DNA from: a virus
Length of the DNA stretch: 28,855 bases
IMG/VR virus record: IMGVR_UViG_3300025769_014524
Location: 1-28,855 of that record
Direction: 5' to 3' (one strand)
In this document: positions 1 through 7,270 of the stretch, piece after piece
Layout: the number at the start of each line of letters is the position of its first letter
Position numbering within the stretch: position 1 is the first letter of the stretch
Notes under the pieces: generated by a model
Database searches by the model: none
Seen by the model: only the letters and a program-made list of their open reading frames with translations
What the model was told of the DNA's origin: nothing
Made by a program: the position numbers and the translations under genes

Positions 1-2
1 CA

Positions 3-1376
3 AATTTGCCGTCTGTCGGTGTTAATGAAGGTTCTCTAGCACTAGTGAAATCTAATAATTCCTTTTACATTTTTATAGATACTAGTTGGCAGAGCATCCA
101 ATTAGATCATGACTGGTCTTTAAATGTTGATGAGCTTAAGATAACTGCATCAGATCTACTAGCAAGTGATTATTTTGGTTGGGCAGCAGCAATAAGTTCC
201 GATGGAAATTATGTTATTGTTGGTGCACATTACGAAGATGGCGGAGCAGGTGACCCACTTTCGGCTTCTGGTGCTGCATATGTCTTTACGAGATCTGGAT
301 CTACTTGGACAGAACAGGCAATATTAAGGGCATCTGATGCACTTGCAGATGATTGGTTTGGTTATAGCGTATCAATAAATTCTGACGGAACCTATGCTAT
401 TGTTGGTGCTATGAAAGAAGATGGTGGTTCAGGCGGTCCGACAACAGATGCTGGTTCTGCATATGTCTTTACGAGATCTGGATCTACTTGGACAGAACAA
501 GCAATATTAAGGGCATCTGATGCAGCAACATATGATTATTTTGGTTGTGATGTTGCAATTAATTCTGACGGAACCTATGCTATTGTTGGCGCATATTTGG
601 ATGGCGGATCGGCCGATCCGAAACCAGATGGTGGTGCTGCATATGTCTTTACGAGATCTGGATCTACTTGGACAGAACAGGCTAAGCTAACTTCATCTGA
701 TCTGGAACCATTCGGTTGGTTTGGTTTTTCAGTATCAATGAACAATGATGGTTCCTATGTTGTAATTGGTGCTAGTCAAGCCAATACTTATACAGGAGCA
801 GCATATATCTTTACGAGATCTGGATCTACTTGGACAGAACAACAAATACTACGCCCTCTTGAAACTGTCACGCGCGACGACAAATTCGGCGCATCGGTAG
901 CAATCAATGGCTCTGGTGATGTTGTTGTTGTGGGATCTGATCAAGCGGAAGATGATGATGGCACTTATAGTTTGTCAGGCACCGGTTTTGTATATATCTT
1001 TACACGATCTGGTTCTACGTGGAAACAGGAAGATAGACTAGAATCTCCAGCTGGAGGAAATAGCGGCGGCGACTCTTTTGGAACTAGTGTAGCTATTAAT
1101 AATACCGGTAATGTTATTGCTGTTGGCGCGAATTTTGCAGATACAGGCGCTTCAAATGCTGGTGCAATATATGCATTCAACAGATCTCCTTCAAATACTT
1201 GGACATATTCTAGGGAATTGACTGCATCAGATGCTGCAACAAATGATTATTTGTCCGGCACCGAGCGCGCAGTTGCTATATCTGGCGATGGTAAATATAT
1301 CATTGGTGGCGCACGGGTTGACGATCATAATGGCATACTTAACACTGGTTCTGCATATATCTTTAATGTAGTATAA
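3..1376 (+). CDS. FG-GAP repeat structural protein, C-terminal part (5' end outside window)
   Basis: The reading frame is open to the left edge, so this is the C-terminal part of a longer protein. The N-terminal visible stretch (PSVGVNEGSLALVKSNN, then YIFIDTSWQSI) resembles the short linker modules of marine phage structural proteins. After it come about seven repeats of roughly 55-63 residues built on an F-G core followed by NSDGTYAIVGA and AAYVFTRSGSTWTEQ. This is the FG-GAP (integrin-alpha type beta-propeller blade) pattern; several repeats have D/N/G-rich loops that could bind calcium. The number of blades suits one seven-bladed propeller. A role as a tail or head fibre that contacts the host surface is inferred from family and position. 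No transmembrane segment or protease motif is visible. It ends 15 bp before the next gene. Confidence 0.75.
   Translation, partial: NLPSVGVNEGSLALVKSNNSFYIFIDTSWQSIQLDHDWSLNVDELKITASDLLASDYFGWAAAISSDGNYVIVGAHYEDGGAGDPLSASGAAYVFTRSGSTWTEQAILRASDALADDWFGYSVSINSDGTYAIVGAMKEDGGSGGPTTDAGSAYVFTRSGSTWTEQAILRASDAATYDYFGCDVAINSDGTYAIVGAYLDGGSADPKPDGGAAYVFTRSGSTWTEQAKLTSSDLEPFGWFGFSVSMNNDGSYVVIGASQANTYTGAAYIFTRSGSTWTEQQILRPLETVTRDDKFGASVAINGSGDVVVVGSDQAEDDDGTYSLSGTGFVYIFTRSGSTWKQEDRLESPAGGNSGGDSFGTSVAINNTGNVIAVGANFADTGASNAGAIYAFNRSPSNTWTYSRELTASDAATNDYLSGTERAVAISGDGKYIIGGARVDDHNGILNTGSAYIFNVV
276..1018 (+). repeat. Near-identical DNA repeats within the FG-GAP gene
   Basis: A segment beginning GCATATGTCTTTACGAGATC recurs at about 276, 459 and 639, with closely related copies at 801 (GCATATATC) and a more diverged one near 990. 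Spacings are 183, 180, 162 and 189 bp, all multiples of three. The first two copies stay almost identical for about 65 bp. Identity at the DNA level, not only the protein level, indicates recent duplication or gene conversion between blades. Confidence 0.85.
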
Positions 1377-1391
1377 TTTATAGGAAAAAAA

Positions 1392-1742
1392 ATGTTGAAT
1401 ATGAAATTTGGAATAGGTGTTGTTATTGCTATTGTTATGCAAGTAAGTGCATTTGTGTGGTGGACAGCACAACAGGCACAAACAATAAATACACTAAAAG
1501 AAGAGATGGCTCAACTTACAGCAAAATCTGCTGTAGCTGATGAAGTTAATATTAAACGTGATGTCGCTGAAATTAAAGATCTACTTAAAACTCACGCTAA
1601 GTGGATGGATGAATACGATAAAGATCTCGAAGATTTAATTAAATTCGCAGAGTTTACCGAGAACAAGTGGGCATCTGCATATGATGAGGACCCGGGCTAT
1701 ACTCGAATTTTTGGAACAAAACCAGCGCCAAAGGCAAATTAA
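1392..1742 (+). CDS. Small membrane-anchored coiled-coil protein, unknown function
   Basis: Encodes 116 aa. One hydrophobic helix lies at residues 5-25 (FGIGVVIAIVMQVSAFVWW), followed by a charged, helical, probably coiled-coil region at about 27-75 and an acidic/aromatic C-terminus ending KPAPKAN. An AGGA ribosome binding site precedes the ATG. The layout of an N-terminal anchor plus periplasmic coiled coil is like inner-membrane spanins, but there is no outer-membrane lipoprotein partner nearby and the endolysin candidate is 21 kb away, so that role is only a possibility. It sits between the FG-GAP gene and another small gene, probably co-transcribed. Confidence 0.7.
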   Translation: MLNMKFGIGVVIAIVMQVSAFVWWTAQQAQTINTLKEEMAQLTAKSAVADEVNIKRDVAEIKDLLKTHAKWMDEYDKDLEDLIKFAEFTENKWASAYDEDPGYTRIFGTKPAPKAN

Positions 1743-1754
1743 AGGAATTATAAA

Positions 1755-1967
1755 ATGCAAGACTTAAGAGATGATATTCTAGCTGCCGTTGAATCGCATG
1801 CTAAAGGGCATATTCATAAACATAAAATGAATGTTGAAGTATATCTTTCACACCCGGTTGGTGTAGGTGAGCATCCCGATATTATGGAAGCAATTGAACA
1901 GGAATTAGAACAAATTGCTAAGTACGATGATATGTTAGAAATGATTAACAAATATTTTGCTGAATAG
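1755..1967 (+). CDS. Conserved small phage protein, unknown function
   Basis: Encodes 70 aa with a good AAAGGA ribosome binding site 7 nt before the ATG. The sequence is helical and charged with a His-rich patch (HAKGHIHKHK, residues 15-24), then VEVYLSHPVGVGEHPDI and a C-terminal amphipathic helix. I recognise the pattern from T4-like marine phages but know of no function. It ends 45 bp before the nrd promoter and is the last gene of the preceding unit. Confidence 0.7.
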   Translation: MQDLRDDILAAVESHAKGHIHKHKMNVEVYLSHPVGVGEHPDIMEAIEQELEQIAKYDDMLEMINKYFAE

Positions 1968-2011
1968 AAAAAGTATTCTATAATTATTTACCCGTGATGG
2001 CACTTTAAGGG

Positions 2012-2040
2012 TTTACAAACCCAGCGTTTTAATATATAAT
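2012..2040 (+). promoter_or_regulatory. Sigma-70-type promoter of the nrd operon, with dyads
   Basis: TTTACA (2012-2017), 17-bp spacer, TATAAT (2035-2040). The -35 box lies inside an inverted repeat GGGTTT-AC-AAACCC (2009-2022). A perfect 10-bp palindrome, ATAGTACTAT (2039-2048), overlaps the end of the -10 box near the expected start of transcription. Either dyad could be an operator. Confidence 0.85.
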
Positions 2041-2085
2041 AGTACTATCAAAATAAAAAAACTCACACCCAATTCAGGGGCAGCA

Positions 2086-4071
2086 ATGGCTATTACACTC
2101 AATTTTAAGAAAGACAACATTTTAACAGATTACTCTGTTGGAATGTTGAAAGATTTCTATTTACGTGGTGATGAAAAATCACCGCAAGAAGGATACGCAC
2201 GTGCTGCAGAAGCATGGGCAACGTACAAAGGCAAGACAGATTGGGATCTTGCTCAACGTCTATATGATTACGTGTCAAACAAATGGTTTATGTTTGCATC
2301 ACCAGTACTTTCAAATGCACCAATTAAAAATCAACCAGACAAAGGATTGCCTATTTCTTGTTTTTTGACATACGTCCCAGATACACTCGAAGGCCTTATA
2401 TCGCATTCATCTGAGCTCCGCTGGCTCTCTGTTTTTGGAGGTGGTGTAGGAGGACACTGGTCAAGTGTAAGAAGTGTCTCTGACAAAGCACCCGGGCCTA
2501 TTCCTTTCCTTCATACTGTCGACGCTGATATGATTGCTTATCGTCAAGGTAAGACTCGTAAAGGTTCTTATGCTGCGTATATGGATATATCACATCCAGA
2601 CATCATAGAGTTTTTAAATATTCGTATTCCAACTGGAGATGTACAAAGAAAAGCACTTAATATTCATAATGCTTTAAATATTACCGATGACTTTATGACT
2701 GCTGTTATAGAGAATAAAGATTGGGATCTCAAAGATCCAGCGAGTGGTGAAGTATCTGACACACTTAACGCTCGTAAACTATGGGAGAGAATTATCGAAG
2801 TTCGTTTCCGTACTGGTGAACCATATCTTAATTTTATTGACACTGCAAACAAATATCTCCCTCAATCGTTAAAAGATAAGGGACTAAAAATTCACGGATC
2901 TAATCTTTGTAATGAAATACACTTGCCTACGTCAGATGATCGCACTGCCGTATGTTGTCTTTCTTCTTTGAATCTTGAGCTCTACGAGCTGTGGAAAGAT
3001 AGTAATATTGTCGAAGATATTATTACTATGCTAGATAACGTTATCGAGTATTTCATTGAGCATGCACCCGATGCTATATCACGAGCTCGCTATTCTGCCG
3101 AAAGAGAGCGTTCTTTGGGACTTGGCGCAATGGGATTCCATTCACTCCTTCAATCACAGGGTGTAGCATGGGAATCAGATTTAGCTCGCGAAATCAATAA
3201 TGTTGTTTTTAATAATATTCAGATGAGAGCAACTAATCAGTCACGCAAACTTGCAAAAGAAAGAGGAGAATATCCCGACGGTGAAGGCACCGGAATGAGA
3301 AATGCTCATCTCTTAGCAATTGCACCAAATGCTTCATCTGGTATTATTCTATCGACAAGTCCTTCGATCGAACCAATGAAAGCAAATGCATATACACACC
3401 GCACTCGTGCTGGTTCTTTTCTTGTTAAAAACAAATATCTCGAAGATGTTTTAGAAAAATACAGTATTAATAATGAGTCGACTTGGACTTCAATTATTAC
3501 AAAGAAAGGTTCTGTTCAGCATTTACCAGAATTAAATGAACAAGAAAAAGCTGTATTTAAAACAGCTCAAGAACTTGATCAATTATGGGTTATTCAACAC
3601 GCTGCAGATAGACAACCTTATATTTGTCAAGGACAATCTGTAAATGTTTTCTTTCCTTCGGGTGCAGAAAAATCATATGTCAATAAAGTTCATTTAAAAG
3701 CGTGGAAAGATGGATTAAAGGGTTTGTACTATCTTAGAACAGAAGCAAAACAAAGAGCAGAGACGGTGTCAGATAAAGTAGAACGTCATGCACTACAAGA
3801 AGATACTCGTTCTATTGTTTATGGTAGAAATACATGTCCGTACTGTGCAAAAGCAAAAGAAGAATTAGATCTTCGTGGTATTCAATTTGATTTTATCAAT
3901 CTCGATGATATTGGTAAAACTGCTGCCGAAGTTACAGGTAGAAAAGTCAAGACAGTACCACAAATCTACATCGAAGGAAAATACGTCGGTGGCTATGATG
4001 AGCTTATGGCTTATCTTAATTCACCATTAACAATTCAAGAAGGCGATGAATGCCGAGCATGCGAGGGATAA
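2086..4071 (+). CDS. nrdA: Ribonucleoside-diphosphate reductase large subunit with in-line glutaredoxin
   Basis: Class I ribonucleotide reductase alpha subunit, 661 aa; it reduces ribonucleotides to deoxyribonucleotides for phage DNA synthesis together with NrdB. Visible catalytic features: Cys92 (SCF), the radical-site motif NLCNE (Asn273, Cys275, Glu277), Cys290/291, and the Tyr548-Tyr549 radical-transfer pair (GLYYLR). There is no N-terminal ATP cone: the protein starts directly with the reductase core, so dATP overall-activity inhibition is probably absent. Residues about 575-648 form a glutaredoxin domain with CPYC at 584-587 and the TVP cis-proline motif. The redox tail CRAC (656-659) follows the glutaredoxin, so this domain sits in the flexible linker between core and tail. 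AGGGG precedes the ATG. nrdB starts 1 bp after the stop codon. Confidence 0.96.
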   Translation: MAITLNFKKDNILTDYSVGMLKDFYLRGDEKSPQEGYARAAEAWATYKGKTDWDLAQRLYDYVSNKWFMFASPVLSNAPIKNQPDKGLPISCFLTYVPDTLEGLISHSSELRWLSVFGGGVGGHWSSVRSVSDKAPGPIPFLHTVDADMIAYRQGKTRKGSYAAYMDISHPDIIEFLNIRIPTGDVQRKALNIHNALNITDDFMTAVIENKDWDLKDPASGEVSDTLNARKLWERIIEVRFRTGEPYLNFIDTANKYLPQSLKDKGLKIHGSNLCNEIHLPTSDDRTAVCCLSSLNLELYELWKDSNIVEDIITMLDNVIEYFIEHAPDAISRARYSAERERSLGLGAMGFHSLLQSQGVAWESDLAREINNVVFNNIQMRATNQSRKLAKERGEYPDGEGTGMRNAHLLAIAPNASSGIILSTSPSIEPMKANAYTHRTRAGSFLVKNKYLEDVLEKYSINNESTWTSIITKKGSVQHLPELNEQEKAVFKTAQELDQLWVIQHAADRQPYICQGQSVNVFFPSGAEKSYVNKVHLKAWKDGLKGLYYLRTEAKQRAETVSDKVERHALQEDTRSIVYGRNTCPYCAKAKEELDLRGIQFDFINLDDIGKTAAEVTGRKVKTVPQIYIEGKYVGGYDELMAYLNSPLTIQEGDECRACEG

Positions 4072-4072
4072 C

Positions 4073-5035
4073 ATGGGATTACTAGAAGCATCAAAAACAT
4101 ATAAACCTTTTCTCTATCCATGGGCGGTAGAGTTAACAAAGAAACACGAAGAAATCCACTGGGTAGAAGACGAAGCTGAGCTATCAGAAGATATTCAAGA
4201 TTGGAGAACAAAGCTGAATGAAGAAGAAAAAGAATTCATCACTCAGGTTCTTCGATTGTTTACACAGTCAGATGTTCAAGTCGGAGAAAACTATTACGAA
4301 TTGCTGATTCCTAAGTTTAAGAACAATGAAGTTCGTAATATGCTTGGTTCATTTGCAAACAGAGAAGCAATCCATCAGAGAGCGTACGCTCTGTTGAACG
4401 ACACACTTGGCTTGCCAGATGAAGAGTTTCATGCATTTCTCGAGTACTCAGAGATGGCAGATAAGATCGAGTTTATGTCCGAAGGCAATCCAAATACTCT
4501 ACAAGGATTGGCATTGATTATGGCTCAGTCAGTCTTTAACGAAGGAATGTCACTCTTTTCATCATTCGTAATGCTTCTCAACTTCCAGCGGTTTGGTAAG
4601 ATGAAAGGTATGGGTACAATCGTAGAATGGTCAATCCGCGATGAGTCAATGCATGTACAAGGTATTGCTAAACTCTTCCGTGAATTTTGCGATGAGCATC
4701 CACGCATTGTTAACGACGAGCTCAAGTCTAAGCTCTACGAGATGGCTAAAAACGCAGTGAAACTTGAAGATGCATTTATAAAACTTGCTTATAACGGCAG
4801 CGAAGAAATGCAGGGTTTAGCAAAGCAAGAAGTTCGTGACTATATTCGGCATATCGCTGATCGTAGGTTACTACAACTTGGAATGAAGCCTATTTTTAAG
4901 CAAAAAGATAATCCTTTGCCTTGGCTAGATTGGGTATTGAATGGAGCATCACATGATAACTTCTTCGAGAAGCGAGTAACAGAATATTCAGTTAATGGCA
5001 TGGAAGGTGACTGGGGCTGGGAAAAAGTTGCATGA
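4073..5035 (+). CDS. nrdB: Ribonucleoside-diphosphate reductase small subunit (R2)
   Basis: 320 aa. The class Ia di-iron and tyrosyl-radical residues all appear in order: Asp67, Glu98 and His101 (REAIH), Tyr105 as radical site, Glu157 (NEG), Glu191 and His194 (RDESMH). The ATG at 4073 is chosen over an upstream in-frame ATG at 4046 inside nrdA, because GAGG at 4064-4067 gives a proper ribosome binding site and homologues begin close to this point. The C-terminus (DWGWEKVA) would be the peptide that docks on NrdA. The stop overlaps the start of the next micro-gene (ATGA). Confidence 0.96.
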   Translation: MGLLEASKTYKPFLYPWAVELTKKHEEIHWVEDEAELSEDIQDWRTKLNEEEKEFITQVLRLFTQSDVQVGENYYELLIPKFKNNEVRNMLGSFANREAIHQRAYALLNDTLGLPDEEFHAFLEYSEMADKIEFMSEGNPNTLQGLALIMAQSVFNEGMSLFSSFVMLLNFQRFGKMKGMGTIVEWSIRDESMHVQGIAKLFREFCDEHPRIVNDELKSKLYEMAKNAVKLEDAFIKLAYNGSEEMQGLAKQEVRDYIRHIADRRLLQLGMKPIFKQKDNPLPWLDWVLNGASHDNFFEKRVTEYSVNGMEGDWGWEKVA

Positions 5036-5181
5036 TAGAATTTAGAATCGAATGTGAAGAGTGCGAAGAAGTAACTCACATCATTGCAAATGATTCACCT
5101 GAATTCTGTCCGATGTGTGGAAGACGAGCTATAGCCGAAGCTAATCACGAAGAAATAAGTTTTATAGAAGAGGATGAATAG
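5032..5181 (+). CDS. Zinc-ribbon micro-protein
   Basis: 49 aa, starting in an ATGA overlap with the nrdB stop, so translation is likely coupled. It has two CxxC knuckles, CEEC (residues 8-11) and CPMC (27-30), with a GRR after the second one, a typical single zinc ribbon. The C-terminal third is acidic (ISFIEEDE). The position directly after nrdB suggests co-expression with nucleotide metabolism; the function is unknown. Confidence 0.75.
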   Translation: MIEFRIECEECEEVTHIIANDSPEFCPMCGRRAIAEANHEEISFIEEDE

Positions 5182-5182
5182 C

Positions 5183-5278
5183 ATGGAGTTTATTACTAAA
5201 TTTTTTGTTAAGCTTTTTCGTATTAAACATAAAAAGGTTCCAGGGTATTTGGGAAGAAACGCTTCGAAGAAGGTTTAA
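5183..5278 (+). CDS. Basic 31-aa peptide, hypothetical
   Basis: 31 codons starting 1 nt after the zinc-ribbon gene, with GAGG about 9 nt ahead of the ATG. The N-terminus is amphipathic (FITKFFVKLFRI) and the remainder lysine-rich, ending NASKKV. The tight spacing and ribosome binding site favour a real gene, but its short length keeps confidence moderate. Nothing about its role can be read from the sequence. Confidence 0.5.
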   Translation: MEFITKFFVKLFRIKHKKVPGYLGRNASKKV

Positions 5279-5297
5279 CATATATAATATATAATAC

Positions 5298-5726
5298 ATG
5301 TGGTATTATAAAGATAAAGAATATGATGAAACACCCGAAGAATATCAGGGATTTGTTTATGAAATTACTGAACTCGACACTGGTAAAAAATATATTGGTA
5401 AAAAGAACTTCTGGAAACCAAAGATACTTCCCAAGAATTCAAAGAGATCTCGCCGCGTACGGACTCGTGTTGAGTCCGACTGGCGCACTTACTTTGGTAG
5501 TAGCGAAGAAGTCAAACTCCTCATCGAAAAAAAAGGTGAAGAGAACTATAAGAGAGAGATTCTTCGCCTTTGTCAAACAAAGGGTGAGATGTCGTATTAT
5601 GAAGCAAAACTCCAATTTGAAAAGGACGTACTGCTCAGCGATGAGTACTACAATAATTTTATCGGATGCAAGATACACTCGAGACATTTACCCAAAAACT
5701 TATCAGATACTACGGCGATCGACTAG
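5298..5726 (+). CDS. GIY-YIG-like endonuclease domain protein
   Basis: 142 aa. GFVYEITELDTGKKYIGKK (residues 18-36) matches the GIY...YIG core in the form VY...YIG. A basic stretch (KNSKRSRRVRTRVESDW, 46-62) follows and a conserved-type Glu lies in SYYEAKLQFE near residue 105. The size fits a free-standing GIY-YIG nuclease of the kind common in T4-like phages, either a homing (Seg-like) or host-DNA-degrading (endonuclease II-like) enzyme; the sequence does not decide between them. It overlaps the next small ORF by 61 bp. Confidence 0.7.
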   Translation: MWYYKDKEYDETPEEYQGFVYEITELDTGKKYIGKKNFWKPKILPKNSKRSRRVRTRVESDWRTYFGSSEEVKLLIEKKGEENYKREILRLCQTKGEMSYYEAKLQFEKDVLLSDEYYNNFIGCKIHSRHLPKNLSDTTAID

Positions 5727-5821
5727 TTGATCCAGACATGTATCCGCATACTTTTAATCACCAAGTGAAAGTATATGCTTATATAAATAAAAATAGAGGT
5801 GAAGATGAAATACATATATGA
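5666..5821 (+). CDS. Small overlapping phage protein (51 aa)
   Basis: 51 codons in a different frame, bridging the 3' end of the GIY-YIG gene and the 5' end of the next gene, with overlaps on both sides. The sequence TFTQKLIRYYGDRLVDPD resembles short phage proteins with a FxxKLIRYYGxRLPxP pattern that I have seen beside such nucleases. A later start at 5738 would shorten it greatly. No strong ribosome binding site is present, so it may depend on translational coupling. Confidence 0.55.
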   Translation: MQDTLETFTQKLIRYYGDRLVDPDMYPHTFNHQVKVYAYINKNRGEDEIHI

Positions 5822-6218
5822 AGTCATTGAAGAAGCACAAAAAGCAAAAACAAAGTCTGAAAAAGTTAGTATACTCAAAAAGAATGACACGTGGGCTCTT
5901 AAAGATATTTTGAGAGGCACATATGACTCTACAGTTTCATGGTTACTCCCAAAAGGTGAGCCGCCATATACAGCAAATGATGGCTACAACGCACCATCAA
6001 ATCTTCTTAAAAGAAATAAAGATTTCCAATATTTTGTTAAAGGCGGCCCGGGATCTAAGATGCCGGCGTTTAAACGCGAAAAGATTTTTATCGGTTTGAT
6101 TGAGTCGATTGATCCAAGTGATGCACGACTCGTTATATCTATGATTAATAAGGAAAAGCCAAAAGGTATTACGCGCCCTGTAATAGAGGAGGCCTTTCCC
6201 GGATTGTTAAAAGATTAA
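5805..6218 (+). CDS. Conserved phage protein (DUF6433-like), unknown function
   Basis: 137 aa. ATG 5805 is preferred over an in-frame GTG at 5799 because the GTG lies inside the ribosome binding site AGAGGTGA (5794-5801). Features: helical N-terminus (MKYIYEVIEEAQKAKTKSEK), an ILKKNDTWALKDILRGTYD segment, a Pro/Gly-rich centre (LLPKGEPPYTANDG) and a C-terminus with GITRPVIEEAFPGLL. This matches a family widespread in T4-like aquatic phages that I recall as DUF6433; assignment is from memory. No catalytic motif is recognisable. Confidence 0.75.
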   Translation: MKYIYEVIEEAQKAKTKSEKVSILKKNDTWALKDILRGTYDSTVSWLLPKGEPPYTANDGYNAPSNLLKRNKDFQYFVKGGPGSKMPAFKREKIFIGLIESIDPSDARLVISMINKEKPKGITRPVIEEAFPGLLKD

Positions 6219-6239
6219 CCATTAACCGGAGTATCCAAT

Positions 6240-6392
6240 ATGACAATTACTCAGCTCGAAAGACTCAAGAAAGATTCACACGAACTTCAAGAATATGCTG
6301 AAAAGCTAAAGAAGAAAGGATTATTCAGTAGAATGAAAAAAATCTTAGAAAAACGATCTTTCTTAATTAGGCGAATCGCTGAAGTAACATAA
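6240..6392 (+). CDS. Small Lys/Arg-rich helical protein (50 aa)
   Basis: 50 codons with GGAG (6228-6231) ahead of the ATG. Almost entirely helical and basic (LKKDSHELQEYAEKLKKKG, then a second helix KKILEKRSFLIRRIAEV). It is the last gene before a strong terminator, which fits the end of the nrd unit. Function unknown. Confidence 0.65.
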   Translation: MTITQLERLKKDSHELQEYAEKLKKKGLFSRMKKILEKRSFLIRRIAEVT

Positions 6393-6406
6393 GCATATAA
6401 GTTAAA

Positions 6407-6449
6407 GAAGAGGGGTTCCAGTTTTATAAGCTGGAACCTCTTTTCATTT
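6407..6449 (+). terminator. Rho-independent terminator ending the nrd unit
   Basis: A stem of about 15 bp including three G-U pairs (6407-6421 with 6431-6445; core GGTTCCAG/CTGGAACC) closes a 9-nt loop and runs into a U-containing tail (CATTTTAG). It stands between the last gene of the unit and the next promoter. Confidence 0.88.
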
Positions 6450-6455
6450 TAGGGG

Positions 6456-6484
6456 TTTACATTTCTCTACTTTTATGGTATAAT
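6456..6484 (+). promoter_or_regulatory. Sigma-70-type promoter with extended -10
   Basis: TTTACA (6456-6461), 17-bp spacer, TATAAT (6479-6484), with TGG directly before the -10. An inverted repeat ATAATA-GAG-TATTAT (6483-6497) overlaps the probable start site. It drives the 6523-8149 gene group. Confidence 0.85.
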
Positions 6485-6522
6485 AATAGAGTATTATGTT
6501 GGAGAGCGGAGGTATATCTCTC

Positions 6523-7101
6523 ATGAATATTTTTATACTCGATGAAGATCCTGTAATTGCTGCTCAAATGCAGTGTGATAAACATATCCCTAAAATGGTA
6601 GTAGAATCCGGTCAAATGCTATCGACTGCTCATCGAGTACTTGATGGCCTGTTAACTAAGCGACCATCTAAGTCTGGTAAGACTATGGTAAAATATTGGG
6701 ATCTGTATGAAGGTGCCGATGATCTCGAAGCTGAATTGTTATACTATAAAGCAGTTCATGTTGGTCATCCTTGTACTCAATGGACAATGGAAAGTGATAT
6801 GAACTATCGTTGGCATTACGATCATTTCATTGCTCTGTGTCAAGAATATACATATAGATATGATAAGATTCATAAGACTGCGCGAGATCTAGGAGGTCCA
6901 TTATATTCTGCTCCGCGCAATATACCGAAAGGACCACTAACACCCTTTAGGTTAGCAATGGGTTCTAATCCAGAATGTTTCTTTTACAATGAACCCGTTA
7001 AATCTTATCGAGCTTTTTATAAAACAAAGCAAGCTCGATTTAAAATGGTCTGGACAAAACGTAAAATGCCGGAATGGTTTATGGAGAAATGTGATGGATA
7101 A
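6523..7101 (+). CDS. Conserved phage protein, MNIFILDEDP family, unknown function
   Basis: 192 aa. The start is placed at ATG 6523: an upstream ATG at 6496 lies only 12 nt after the -10 box, while CGGAGG (6507-6512) serves 6523, and homologues begin with MNIF. Conserved-looking blocks are CDKHIPKMVVESGQMLSTAH (residues 18-37), VGHPCTQW, and a C-terminus rich in basic and aromatic residues (RFKMVWTKRKMPEWF). Proteins with this pattern occur in many phages; some are annotated as pyrimidine-dimer glycosylase-like, which I cannot confirm. His, Lys and Glu in the first block are candidate active-site residues. Confidence 0.7.
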   Translation: MNIFILDEDPVIAAQMQCDKHIPKMVVESGQMLSTAHRVLDGLLTKRPSKSGKTMVKYWDLYEGADDLEAELLYYKAVHVGHPCTQWTMESDMNYRWHYDHFIALCQEYTYRYDKIHKTARDLGGPLYSAPRNIPKGPLTPFRLAMGSNPECFFYNEPVKSYRAFYKTKQARFKMVWTKRKMPEWFMEKCDG

Positions 7102-7270
7102 ATTAGATCAAATAGATATTATTGAAAATGAAATTGCATATGCTAAATCGTGTTTGCAACCACAGGATACTGGGCATATTAGCACTGCCATCAGTTGGAT
7201 GACAAAACGTGTTAATACTATAAAGGAAGAAATTCGACAAGATGCCAATCTACACCTTAAAAGATACTAA
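7094..7270 (+). CDS. Small helical phage protein (58 aa)
   Basis: Starts inside the end of the preceding gene (8-nt overlap) with GGAG about 8 nt before ATG 7094. Sequence: two predicted helices around DTGHISTAISWMTKRV, a pattern found in small proteins of T4-like phages. A longer in-frame start at 6989 is rejected because it would lie deep within the upstream gene. Function unknown. Confidence 0.65.
   Translation: MDKLDQIDIIENEIAYAKSCLQPQDTGHISTAISWMTKRVNTIKEEIRQDANLHLKRY

Noticed and set aside
276-1018. Possible CRISPR-like array
   Set aside because: The repeats are 162-189 bp apart, in frame, and encode FG-GAP blades; no array of short repeats and spacers occurs anywhere in the window.
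5283-5295. Two TATAAT boxes before the GIY-YIG gene
   Set aside because: No -35 at the spacing used by all other promoters here, and the start codon follows immediately.
5782-5789. TATAAATA, T4 late promoter-like
   Set aside because: Transcription would begin within the ribosome binding site of the gene at 5805, leaving almost no leader; the box lies inside an overlapping ORF. Likely chance in AT-rich DNA.
6496-6522. Upstream ATG that would lengthen the MNIFILDEDP protein by nine residues
   Set aside because: It is 12 nt after the -10 box, so the transcript would have almost no leader, and the ribosome binding site serves 6523.
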